From Rhizoclosmatium globosum (lineage: Eukaryota > Chytridiomycota > Chytridiomycetes > Chytridiales > Chytriomycetaceae), in NCBI GenBank assembly GCA_002104985.1, contig MCGO01000009.1, forward strand, positions 310,001 to 374,000: a stretch of DNA of 64,000 bases, written 5' to 3'. How positions within the stretch are numbered: position 1 is the stretch's first letter; each line of letters opens with the position of its first letter. Below, in pieces: positions 45,294-55,970 of the stretch. The notes under the pieces were generated by a model. That model saw only the letters and a list, made by a program, of their open reading frames with translations, searched no databases and was not told where the DNA came from. Made by a program: the position numbers and the translations under genes.

Positions 45294-47286
45294 CTAATGC
45301 GATTTATTCCCAAGTCCGTTCTTTATCCAAAACTCCCTCCACTCATCTTCACTCTGTCCGCCCCACCGAACTCCACCGCCAATATCTAACCCCAGAAGCC
45401 CCATGAAAGACCACGGCTCAACTTCATTCCTAGCACCACCCCCAATCGATGCAACCTTCATCCCCAAAACCAAATCCGCAGCCCCATCCCTCCCCTTTAC
45501 CCCTTCCATCTCCCTAATCCCAGCCTCAACACACTCCAAAACCGGATCCATCATCCCCCGCTCTCCATAACTCAACCGCCGTATCCCACAAACCAACCCT
45601 TTAACCCTCTCCACAGCCCCTCCCTCACATCCGGAACAACACTCCACCACATATCCGGCATCCGACACTTCACAAACCACAAACAAACCGCCGCCTCAAA
45701 CAGCGAAAACGCCGTAAGCGAGTGAAGCGTATAATGCCGCCGCCTATCCTCCGGCACACTGCCCTTCCCGCGCCTTCCGTAACATCCACCAGAAACCTTA
45801 GTAAAGTCGAGATATGACACGCGCTTTCTATGCACGCTGTTATCGCCTTTGTGATCTTTGTGAGGGTTTCGGGAGGGGTGTGGCAGGGGCAGCAGGTGGG
45901 GAGGAGGGTTAGGTACATGATGGGACGGTTTATGAGGCAGGTTGAGGCGTGTTTGTTGAATGTTATTTTTAGGAGGTGGGAGATTTCGTATTTCTCTATG
46001 GTGGAGAGTTTTTCGAGGAGGCGCGTGGTGTCGAGAGTTGTTAGGGTGAATGGGGAGGGTGGGATGAAGAGGTACTTTTGGGGGATTGCTGTGTGAATTT
46101 CTTGGAGGGTTGTTTCGAGGGGGTTGGGGTTGGAGAGAGGAGTGGGGAGAGGGTTGGAGGAGGGTTGGTGCAGTGGTGTTTTATGGATATAATGAGGTTG
46201 TAAGTGAGAGGGAATAAGGGGCGAAACCAAATTCGATAAAGTGGCCAGGGACGGCGTTTGTATATTTGAGTTGGTGTGTAGAAGGTTCCAGTATTTGGTG
46301 ATGAAAGTGAGGTGTTAGGCTTTGGACCCAACGTGTTGTGTGCAGAATCTGCCAGAATAGACGCCGGCGCTCTTCTTTTTCGACTACTGAGAGATTATAG
46401 AGACTAGGTATATGGTCGGGGTCAATGTGAAGATTGAGTTGGACTGAAAGAGAGAAGGCATATTGTAAGAATGGGAGTCCAATGATGGGCTGTCCTTTCC
46501 CTATTTTTGTGAACTAAGTCAGATGGAAGTATATGCGCATTAAAGCGATTACTCACACATAGTAAAATAGAAAATGTACAAATGAGCTTGAATATTCCGG
46601 ACTGAAGCTTTGTGTCCATATCGAAGAACAGCTTTCCTTGCTCGCTGATAATATGATAAAATTATATGTTGAGGTAACGGAGGATACGAATAATTGGCGG
46701 CAATAGCACATAGAATGAGCCTGTCAATATGGTTCAGAATTGTCATTCTTGACAAGGCGAGCACAGGTACCGTATCGGAGCCGGCTGCTGAAAGAAACAA
46801 GACAATATCTGCTGCCCATCACACAGATTCAACACAGTAGCCCTCAAATCCGCAGTCATGAATTCCATACGAGGCAATAATCCTGCATAGTGCAATGGAG
46901 ATCCGGATCCTCCAACGTCCAGTCTTCTGCTCCAAGTCCTCAAGCGGTGTTTCGATACATTAGAGATAAGTTCAAGTGGCGTAGTGATGCTGATAGCTTG
47001 GGTGTAAGGTGATTCAGCAATTCCAGTAGACACAGCTCTTCTGCTGAGACATCCAATGCTGTCACAAAGTAGTCGAGGGTACAGTTGCGGATATCGTGTA
47101 ATGGCTCTGGATGTCGCTAGGTGAAACGGGTGGAGAAGGTTCGAGTTGGTCTGGATATCGGCATTCATCGCCGAAGCCTGAGGAGATGCACCTTTCGCAG
47201 GAGGGCCTTGCTAAGCTGCACTTTCGTCTAATGTGGCGGCATCGGAGGCATGGTACGGGTCGGATGAACTTGCCCGCCAAACCCAT
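45294..47286 (-). pseudogene. Zinc-cluster regulator 1, heavily frame-broken
   Basis: Paralogue of the two genes that follow. Start ATG 47286 (MGLAGKFIRPVP), with an intact Zn2Cys6 cluster CLRCRHIRRKC...CERC...C near the start. After that the frame breaks repeatedly: near 47100, around 46940 (in-frame TGA), near 46860, near 46280 and at least twice in 45560-45760. Collinear family segments can still be followed across frames: TLDYFVTALDVS, EDWTLEDPDL, LSCFFQQPAPIRY, LILCAIAANYSYPPL, the intron 46501-46556 restoring MWKGQPIIGLPF, EKEERRRLFW, LLRFLVDVTEG and the C-terminal EPWSFMGLLGLDIGG. With more breaks than its relatives it may be a true pseudogene, although sequencing error could contribute. 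Confidence 0.6.
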
Positions 47287-47340
47287 TTGGGGCTTTTGCA
47301 AGATGTTTTTCAATCTATTTTACTAATATAACATTTGACT

Positions 47341-49239
47341 TTACATTCCGTTCTCTTTCCAGAAATGTCCCCAACGTTCACCCTGCATTCCAGTCCATGG
47401 AACGTTGCCAACATCCAAACCAAGAAGGCCCAAATATGCTAACGGCTCAGTCTCATTACTCGAGTATTCTTGAACGCTTACATCGATTGTATCCTGATAA
47501 CTTGAGACTCCAAGTTCAATCGCCATTGCTTCCATCACGGTCAGAATAGGTCCTCCAGCCGCCTCCTCTTTCATAGTTTGGCGCACGAATATTCGGAAAA
47601 TAGCCATTGCGTCTTTGAGTTCTAAAACATTCAATTTCACGGTCTGCCGCCAGCTTTCTTTCATCCGACATACTAGGAACCAAGCTACTATAGCAGCTTC
47701 AAACACAGGATACCACAAAGAAGTATATGTCAATATCCGGGCGCGCTCCTTTTGATCTAATTGGAGAAGAATTCTCACCAAGTATGACATTTTCAGAGCT
47801 GAATCGTGACATGATAAAATGGCAGTTTGAATCATATCGCGGGTGAACAGGTCTAGCCAGGCTGGACCGAATGCGTCCAAAGCTGATAGATATAATCTGG
47901 AACGATAAAGCATAGATATCGATGCCAAGAGGTCAAGTTGCATCCACACCAAATATCGCATTGTGACTGCGTCATACGATTGGAACATTTGAGGTTCAAT
48001 ATTAATGAGATTATGTAAAGGGATATTTGAGTGGAGTGTTTTGAAAGAGTTTGAGTGAAAGATGTCTTGGATTGAGTGAGGAACATTGGAATAGTGCTTC
48101 TTGACGGCCACGAGGAAATGTTTGGTTTGAATACATGGTTCATAGCTTCGATATGTGTGTAAGAGTCCTGGAATCGGTGTGAGTGGCTTGATGTGTTTGA
48201 GCGAGAGTTCTGGCAGACCACTCTTCAAAGATAAGCTCATTTCCACTACAAGAATATTAAAACGTCATCCCGCTTGAACGCTTACACTTACAGTCGACTA
48301 AAAGAGACAATGCCCAAACGAATCGTCTCCGTTCCTCTTTCTCTGTTTCCGATAAGTCGAATCCAAGAGGAAAAGCCAAATCATCAGGATCAATATCCAT
48401 TTGTAAAGCATTGACCATATCCACCGCCATTCTCAAGAAAGGCAGACCAAGTTCTGTCTTTTTCATTATTTTGGCATTCACATAAATCCAGTAGTAAGCT
48501 TGTGCGAGAGAAGGACGGTCGTTCGCCAGCGAGAATCACGGCTTTCCGAGCACGTTTGAAAAACCACAGAGAAGTTTCTCCGAAATGGCGGGACCGGCGT
48601 AATAAGCGGCGATGGCACAGACTACAAGCCTGTGGGGTTGGGAATGTCATATAAGTCATCGGTTTGGAGCTTAAATCACCACCCACACCAACCACCAACC
48701 ACTACACACTCACCTGAAAGGCGGAGGTTGAATAAAGAACGTATCTAAAAAACCTTTCACGTTGAAAGCCTCATTATCACAACCGTGTTGGATTTGAAGA
48801 AGGCTTGAACGTGATAGTAGTCCTCGTAAGTAGGCATGAGATCGGGATCCTGAATGTCCCAGTCCTCGGTAATATACTCATCCAAGAGCGGTTTCTCCAT
48901 AGCAGTTATGATCTGGTCGATTCGAACGTGTCGCGGAACAAAGTCAGAAACAACACTTCCAGAACCGGAACTTATAGGGGACACGGAGCATTCCAGGCCG
49001 GCATCGGAACAGCTCTCGCACCCGAAAGCATTCTTTACGCATTTCTTGTGATGTTTGGAGCACCGGTCACAGCTTCGCGGGTAGTGTGAGGGGTAAAGTA
49101 GTATGTCACAAGACTCTGCCAATCCCCGTTTCTCACATTGACCACACACGAGGGTTCCCGGAAGAAGGCGGCATCCTCGCTTTGACTTCTGACAGCTACT
49201 GCAGGATGTCCTTTGGGATGGTCGTGATACTGATGACAT
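47341..49239 (-). CDS. Zinc-cluster regulator 2, with two tandem Zn2Cys6 motifs
   Basis: Start ATG 49239 (MSSVSRPSQRTS). Two complete six-Cys clusters follow each other: CSSCQKSKRGC-x8-CGQC-x8-C (residues about 13-44) and CDRCSKHHKKC-x6-CESC-x6-C (about 57-84); most fungal regulators have one. Then RIDQIITAMEKP, EDWDIQDPDL, intron 48630-48713, VVCAIAAYYAGP, EKEERRRFVW, intron 48247-48292 and a 300-residue C-terminal part (MSLSLKSGLPELSL...ETEPLAYLGLLGLDVG...HFWKENGM). Frame breaks occur near 48785, 48590 and 48520, each fitted by one added base. The protein pattern on both sides is preserved. Sequence-specific DNA binding in the nucleus is inferred from the clusters. Confidence 0.72.
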
Positions 49240-49555
49240 AAATTATTTATCTGTGCTATAATTAATGTCGAAACCCTGAAAAAGGATAAATAAAAAACCT
49301 TTCCCGCAATAAAGCGAAGCCTCCTCTATTTGCCTACTTTCTCTTGCCAAGATATGGCTAAATAGACTTCATTCAAAAGCCGTGCCTAGAGCCTGGTTTG
49401 CATGATCGGAACATTCATTGCCGACACCGACACAGCCACATCATATCACCGAATGTGAAAATTTCATGCTGCCGCAAAGGCATTATCGAACCGTGCACAA
49501 TTCGCGAACTTTTATCGCAGATACCTTAAATGCAAAAACTGGAACTATTTATGTA
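49240..49555. other. Intergenic interval between regulators 2 and 3
   Basis: 316 bp that hold the promoter of regulator 2 and the 3' region of regulator 3. No coding sequence, repeat or clear motif was found. Confidence 0.5.
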
Positions 49556-51576
49556 TCAACTCACTCGTTCTTTGTCATATAACTTCCAAAAAGCTTTCCA
49601 AGTCAACTCATTTGTCCCAGGCCATCCAACTCCATTTGCAAGTTCCATGCCAAGAAGCCCCAAGAACGCCCATGGCTCTTGTCCCATGGCTTCAACGCTA
49701 TCAGGTTCAGATAGATTCCCGTCAAGAGACATAACACGCATTTGCAGCACAACGTCATCCAATCCAGAATCACCATCTGCTCTCGTCGTCTTCCCCTCCT
49801 CACGCGTCTCCATTTCTTGAACCATCTCTTTCATGCAGACTAATATCGGAGACATCATTCCAGAATTCGGAGCCTGGATTCTGCCGACACATTCAACCAT
49901 CTGCTTGATCCGCTTCATCACGCTATCATCACTCCCCAATGGAAGTGTAACAGTGACTCTCCACATGGTTTCCATCCGACACTCAACGAACCAAAACACG
50001 AGTACAGCTTCAAACAACGAGTACGCGAGCATAGTCTGTGGAATGAAATACTTTTTCAGTGTTGATGGGATTCTGTCCTTTTCAGGCCCTTCAGTCACGT
50101 CGAGAAGGAAAGCGAGGATGCTTGAGATGGCGTGGGCAGATTCAAGAGATGTGTTTATGGCGGTGATGATTCTATTGACAGCGTCGGGAGTTAGGCAGCA
50201 TGGGCAACATGATTTTAGACTTGATAGATATAATTTTGGGCGAGTCAAGAGGGATTTAGATGCCCAGATATTTAAGTTCATAGCGGTTATGTATGGTATT
50301 TCCATAGGAGGGATAGCTGTGAGCTGAGCAATAAAGCAGTCACAGTCTGATGACGAAACATGGCACGGATTCTCCATGGCTAATAAATATTTTGATTCGA
50401 TTGAGGTATATACATTATTTAGTTGGCGCTGAAGTTCAACACTTCTGTCTGAAGTCATGATTGTTAAAATAGATTCTGGAGCTGTCGAGTGGTGTTTCTT
50501 GATATCACAGATCAAGCGATATACTTCACAAACGGAGCCAAAGAAAGAAAAACTTGTGAATGCAGGGTATGGCTCTGTGATCTCACTCAATTGATTCAAT
50601 TTATCGACTGAAATGGGGATTCCGTAAGTATCTCCTGCAATACTTTGCTCAGTCTTGTACGCATAGAAATAGCTGTAAACAATTCGACGACGTTCCTCCT
50701 TCTCCGCGTCACTAAGCTGAAGAACATTCAACCACGGAGAATCATCTGGATCCACATCAAGTTGGAGCGAGAGAATCATTTCCATTCCGAGTCGAAGAAA
50801 AGGCCGTCCCAAAACGGGCTGGCCTTTCCACATTGTAAATAATAGATATAGAATAATGCCTGACAAGTTCGGAGTGACGGTTTGTCTGCAACTCGCATGA
50901 CGGCCTTTCGTGCTCGACGGTAGTACGATAACACTGTGTCGTCAGATAAAGGTGGTCTCGCATAATGAGCTGCTATTGTACACAGTACGAGACTAAATGT
51001 TTCAGGTGTTGGTGATTTTGTAAAACTGAGTTAAATAGCTCATACTGACCGGAGAGGTGCGGGCTCAGAAAAGAACCCGCTCAGAAAAGCTTTTCCATCA
51101 ATACATACGAGTATCTGCCTGCTGCGTTCATCGGTTGTCAAGAAATTCCCAACAAGCAACCAGTCGCCAGAGTTCCCATAAAGATCAGCGTCCAAAATAG
51201 AACATGGTTCCGGATCATCGTCGACATAAAATGGACTGTCCATTGCACTGAGAATGTGGCTTAAAACCGGGGTTGTTGTTGACAGAGGTTGGATCTTAAA
51301 TCGGGCAGGCGGACCAATCTCTTCATCAACCAAGCTCATTAAGCTGTCGTCCATGGCATTTAAACACTGGTCTAAGCTCGATGATGATTGTCTTAAATAG
51401 AGTGTTTGAAGCTGAGGATTAGGTTCAGGTTGTTGAGAGCTGTCTGGGTCCTCAGATTCATAGTGGCATTCGTCACCAAGTCCAATATCGATACAGCGCT
51501 GACAAGATGGTCGTTTTAAGTTGCATTTTCGTCGGGTAGCTCGGCACTTGTTGCATGGTATGGGTCGTCGAGGCAT
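49556..51576 (-). CDS. Zinc-cluster regulator 3 (Zn2Cys6), one frame break
   Basis: Start ATG 51576 (MPRRPIPCNKCRATRRKC); one Zn2Cys6 cluster CNKCRATRRKC-x6-CQRC-x8-C. Exons 51576-51050 and 50992-49556 (intron 57 nt). Conserved with the two neighbours: LDQCLNAMDDS, AFLSGFFSEPAPLR, LVLCTIAAHYARPPL, YYRRARKAVMR, EKEERRRIVY, ILAFLLDVTEGPE, QEPWAFLGLLGMELA. A single missing base in a T run (AAA at 50837-50839 on plus) breaks IYY-TMWKGQPVLGRPF; regulator 1 has the longer run at the equivalent place. About 650 residues. The best-preserved of the three. Confidence 0.82.
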
Positions 51577-51810
51577 CGTTTGCCTTTGATCTTTTGGATT
51601 GATTTTTATTGCTTACTCACCAGAAGATCAAGAACAAAAAGTATCAAGCTCTATTTATCTAAGTTATCCATGTCGATCCTTGTTGTGACGTCTCAGCATC
51701 GACTTTGCCGTCTCATAAATAGGTTTTAAGTCTAATCTAGTTGTACAGTAACTGCAGCTGTAATTCGATGTTCTTACATTTTCATAACTCTGATGATTTA
51801 TTTGGTTTAA
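51577..51810. promoter_or_regulatory. Divergent promoter region (regulator 3 / F-box LRR 1)
   Basis: 234 bp between the minus-strand regulator start and the plus-strand ATG at 51811. No distinct TATA box or repeat was recognised. Confidence 0.4.
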
Positions 51811-52757
51811 ATGGATGCATTGCCGGTGGAGCTGGCAACACGCATTCTCTGCCACATGACCTTACTGAAGTATTCAAGCTACGCAGGCTGAGCAAATCAT
51901 TCAACAGTCTTCTTGTAACCGAGTACTTTATCACGCAATGGTTCTCCTTCAGAGCATCAAGGAGCAGCACCCAGGCCCAGTTCCTCCCATTAATCTTCTA
52001 CTTTGGCGTACCCGAGCCCTTCAAGCGCATTCTCGCCGCATCGTCAAAGTTGTCGACTCGCCTGGCCTACGCAAAGCCGCCGACAGTCACCGGCGCTCTT
52101 GTGATCCCCGAATCGCTGTCACTTTTCACACGGCTCACCGAACTCCGCCTTGCCGCAAACGCATTCGCCGGATCAGTTCCGCTCAGTTGTCTTCCGGGAT
52201 CCCTCAGAACCCTGTCGCTCGCTTCAAATAACCTCACGGGTTCAATCGAGCCATTCACCCACCTTTCCTCCCTCAACGAACTCTTGCTCAACGAAAATGG
52301 TTTCTCGGGTCACATTCCATCTTCGGTAGAAAACTGGAAGCTGCTTCGAAGGCTGCGTCTTGATGGCAATAACTTGGCTGGTCCTATCCCTCCAGAACTC
52401 GGATCCCTCAAATCACTGTTGCTATGCTCTCTCGCAAAGAACCAATTGAGTGGACCTATTCCATCTTCTATTGGAAACCTGCGCCGGATCATGGTTCTCC
52501 GCCTGAATTCGAATTTACTGACTGGTGAAATCCCAAACGAAATAACGCGATGCACGTACCTTGTTGAATTATATCTTAACGATAATCGGTTGAGCGGGGG
52601 ATTACCGCAGGATATCGCGTGTCTAAATTCGTTGGTTCTATTGTACCTCAAGAACAATCGGTTCAAAGGGAGGGAAATACCTGCGTCCGTCATACATAAA
52701 AGCTTGCTCTGGCGGCTGCTGAGAGAGAATGGATTCAATCGTTCCAAAATAAAGTAG
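51811..52757 (+). CDS. F-box/LRR protein 1 with plant-type repeats, one frame break
   Basis: Start ATG 51811 (MDALPVELATRILCHM), an F-box-like opening that must shift one base between 51855 and 51861 to continue as LTEVFKLRRLSKSFNSLL. Then seven to eight plant-type leucine-rich repeats with the LxxNxLxGxIPxxL pattern (LTELRLAANAFAGSVP, LRRLRLDGNNLAGPIP, IMVLRLNSNLLTGEIPNEI). No signal peptide or kinase, so it is cytosolic, unlike plant receptor kinases. An SCF adaptor with LRR substrate binding is the simplest reading. The stop codon is only 9 bp before the next ATG. Confidence 0.72.
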
Positions 52758-52766
52758 ATCCAGAAA

Positions 52767-53498
52767 ATGAGAACCCGAAACCAAACCATTCGCCTTCACA
52801 ACCTTCCATTCGAGCTTATCATTCTCATCTTTGCATGGATCCATCCAACATCGCTCATGGGCATCCTTCATCTCAACAAGCACTTTCACAGGCTGCTAAC
52901 CGATCCCCGCTTTGCAACCTTCCTCGCGACACAGTGGATCGCATCAACCAACAAGGACTACAAGTGTATACGAAACCTGAATTACGACTGGATTCATTGG
53001 CCACTGTGCTGGCAAAGCGCCTACGCTCGAATCAAGTTTGCAACGGAGACCCGGTTGATTTGGAAAGAAGACAGGAGGCTGTTTGACAGAGCCATTCCTT
53101 CTTGTATATTCCTGGCAACCTCGTTGACACATCTTGTACTTGCTAAGAATAACTTGGATGGCGTAATCCCAAAACCACTCTTTAATCTCGTGAATTTGGA
53201 AGTTCTTGATCTGTCCGTCAACTATCTGACTGGGTCACTGCCAGATGAAGTTGGTCAGCTGAAAGAACTTCGTATATTGAATCTCAACCATAATTGTTTG
53301 GTGGATGCTATTCCTGCCACCTTGACACTTCTTGTCAAGTTGAAAGAGCTTCTTCTGGGATTTAATCAATTTACTGACATTCCTCCGCTTTCTGGATGTG
53401 TTCAATTGGCTGTACTTGACATATCGGCGAACCGTTTTGGGACTCGACCCGACATCTCCAAGACGGCGCTCCATTACCAATGCTGGAAACTGTCATGA
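52767..53498 (+). CDS. F-box/LRR protein 2
   Basis: 243 residues, single exon, start ATG 52767. F-box-like N-terminus (NLPFELIILIFAWIHPTSLM) followed by about five plant-type LRRs (LTHLVLAKNNLDGVIP, LEVLDLSVNYLTGSLPDEVG, LRILNLNHNCLVDAIP). Frame intact. It begins 9 bp after the stop of F-box/LRR 1, so the pair may be co-transcribed or may have arisen by tandem duplication. The TGA at 53496-53498 abuts the next possible ATG. Confidence 0.78.
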   Translation: MRTRNQTIRLHNLPFELIILIFAWIHPTSLMGILHLNKHFHRLLTDPRFATFLATQWIASTNKDYKCIRNLNYDWIHWPLCWQSAYARIKFATETRLIWKEDRRLFDRAIPSCIFLATSLTHLVLAKNNLDGVIPKPLFNLVNLEVLDLSVNYLTGSLPDEVGQLKELRILNLNHNCLVDAIPATLTLLVKLKELLLGFNQFTDIPPLSGCVQLAVLDISANRFGTRPDISKTALHYQCWKLS

Positions 53499-54524
53499 AT
53501 GACGAAAATGAATATTGGCAGAGTATTATGCCATATTTACCTGCAGAATAGAAAAATATATAAGTTATACAATGAACAATACAACCTGTCCAACTCTACC
53601 ACCTCCCGCCGATCTCACCACCTGAGCAACAGCAACGTTGCCCTTGGATTTCTACTTATTCTTGTGAATGCCGGAATCAGTTCAGCGCTTGGTTGGGGCT
53701 TTCTGTCCCGCTTTTTGTCGCAGCAATTCGATGTGTGATTCAGCTCTATGTCCTTGGTCTAGTTTTAAAGCCTGGTGCGTCCTTTTCATGTAACTGTATC
53801 TATTGCTAACTAGTTTAATTAAGCTTTTGAGAATGAGTCTATACTGCTTGTCATTGGGCTGTCAAGTAGGTTACAAATCGTAGTCCACTGTCATCCATTA
53901 TCTAACCTCCAATACGCAGTCGCTATGACGACCATTTCTGCTGTGGAATCTGTTTAACAAGACCAAGTCAAGATACTTTTACATGTTTCCAACCGTCTGG
54001 ATCTGTATTGTGACAAGTGTGTTTTGGCATCCTTCCTTGGTGAGTCAGAACACATCCATAACTTAGACGTAAACTCATATAAAAAATAACAAGGTAATGC
54101 ATTCGCAATCCAAGCAGCGCCGTGGTACGAAGCCCGTAATTACATCCCCATTCTCGGAATGCTACTTGGAAACGCACTCTCAGCCGTCGCCCTCGGCCTC
54201 AACTCTACTCTTACCCAACTCGAATCCCACAAAGACCGTATCGAAATGTATCTTTCATTCGGAGCATCACGATGGGAAGCTGTTCACCCATTGCACGGGA
54301 CGCTATCAAAACAGCCCTCCTCCCAACCATCACGCAAATGAGCGTATGGGATTGATTTCTATCCCTGGAATGATGACTGGACAGATTCTTGGAGGCGCAA
54401 GATCGATGACGCTGTGCGGTACCAACAGATTATTCTGTTCATGATCACGGCGGGGAGTTCTATGGCGTTACGAGTTCTGTTTTGTCGTGTCTTTGGATCT
54501 GTGTGGATGAAGAGTGTCGGTTGA
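53499..54524 (+). CDS. UPF0014 family permease (FetB/ALS3-like), multiply frame-broken
   Basis: Polytopic membrane protein of the UPF0014 family (bacterial FetB iron exporter component; plant ALS3/STAR2). Start uncertain: Met codons at 53499 and 53508 are in frame with the first helix, while ATG 53572 would need a frame change. Collinear segments are LSNSNVALGFLLILVNAGIS, VAAIRCVIQLYVLGLVLKP, FENESILLVIGL, NAFAIQAAPWYEARNYIPIL, GMLLGNALSAVALGLNSTL, MYLSFGASRWEAVHP and GLISIPGMMTGQILGG. Introns: from 53779 (after LKP) to the AG before CTTTTGAG near 53826, one near 53869-53920, and one near 54040-54094. At least six single-base breaks (near 53697, 53955, 54293, 54345, 54403 among them). No ATP-binding partner gene is adjacent. 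Confidence 0.6.
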
Positions 54525-54779
54525 GGTTGGATCGGATTGTGAAGGTGGATAAAAGAAGAAGGCGTTGGGGTTTTGGAGTGGATCTCGGGGTGTGGATATA
54601 TCTGTGTTGTTGTTTCGTGGCGAGGAATGGGACGGATGAGGAGAGACGGCCGTTGGTTTCGTCATAGTGTTCAAGTCATTATAAACATTACTTATAAAAC
54701 CTAAAAACAACAGAAATCTATTTGGGAACAATATATAGCATCAACATTAAGTTATTTTGTTTGGCGCGGTAGCGACAAG

Positions 54780-55970
54780 CTACGGCCTCTTTTCCATCCA
54801 TTTACACAGCACTTTCTGAAATCCGTCCTTCGAATTCAAAACATCTGCAACGAACAAGCTCCAGAGCGTTCCAATAAACATACGGAAATGGATCGTATCC
54901 AATTGCAGGTATTCCACCACTCCCAAATCAAATCCAACATGAGCAAACGTCATGGGAGCAATCAATGGCGAATAATATACAGATCGTGTCCCAGTTGCGG
55001 TACCCAGAGTTATCCAAGCCGATGAATTCGGCGCCAAGTATTGTAGGCGATACTGTGCAACATAGACTGGCTTTTCGACGTGGTACATTCTGAAGAGTCG
55101 AAGTCCGTAACGCCGGCATAGTCTGAAACGGAAGCGGAGCCAGCGGCAGAGAATTTGCTTTCCTCGGATTCAAATTGGGAAAGCTGTACGCTGACGATGA
55201 AGGTTCCGTGAGGGGACCCATCGAAACTGTATCGCTCCCATTTCAAAGTCACATTGAGCTTCGGTTGTCCCGAATTCGATGGAATATTTGCGTTTGTTGA
55301 AGTTGAAGTATCCTGTACCGCCCATATACTCGAGCATTTCGATCGGACGGGTCGGTGAGTTCGAAGAGTCCCCTTCGTGGAATGTGGTCTTGTGGAATGG
55401 ATGGAGCGAGTTCTATTACAAATGGGTCGTCACTTGGAAATCGAAGGTCGGTCAGTATTGATCCTGGGCTCGCACCGACGTGCATTGGGATCCCAGGTGT
55501 GATTTTGAGGGGTGTTATCTGGGCGATGGGGAGGACGTCGTCTGAATCTGTTGGAATAAGACAGATGGTTTCTCGATCAAGATTGAGCGACGGAAATAGA
55601 CTTCAAGTGGCCATTGCTGCTGCACTGATGTTATGTTGGTAGCGTTGTGGCAGGGTCATGATACCACTGATTTCAGCGATGGTAGTTGATGCCATCTGAT
55701 GAAACAGGCAAGGATTATTGGGGTCGGTGTCAGCCTCGTCCAGCCTCAAATGGGGCTGGTTGAGTAAATTGCCTTGGCAAAAAACCAAAAATGATTCTAC
55801 AATTATTAACACTTGGAATCACTGAAAATATCAGAATAGCCTGTTTGTACTGTCGAACTAGGGATTACTGATCCTATGATTATGCTATCATTCTTCCACA
55901 ACGTGCGGTGACGCAATTTCGTTGTTATAAGCGAAACCAGTCCGTAACAAGCAACGAAAAGAACAACCAT
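54780..55970 (-). CDS. Unknown membrane-anchored protein, frame-broken
   Basis: Start ATG 55970 opens with a hydrophobic anchor or signal (MVVLFVACYGLVSLITTKL). Downstream segments, in several frames, read CLFHQMASTTIAEISGIMTL, ICLIPTDSDDVLPIAQITPL, FPSDDPFVIELAPSIPQDHI, ERYSFDGSPHGTFIVSV, YRLQYLAPNSSAWITLGTAT and FDLGVVEYLQLDTIHFRMF, ending CKWMEKRP at TAG 54780. At least three or four frame changes separate them. I recognise no family. The start codon overlaps that of the divergent sulfatase in the tetramer CATG (55968-55971). Confidence 0.4.
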
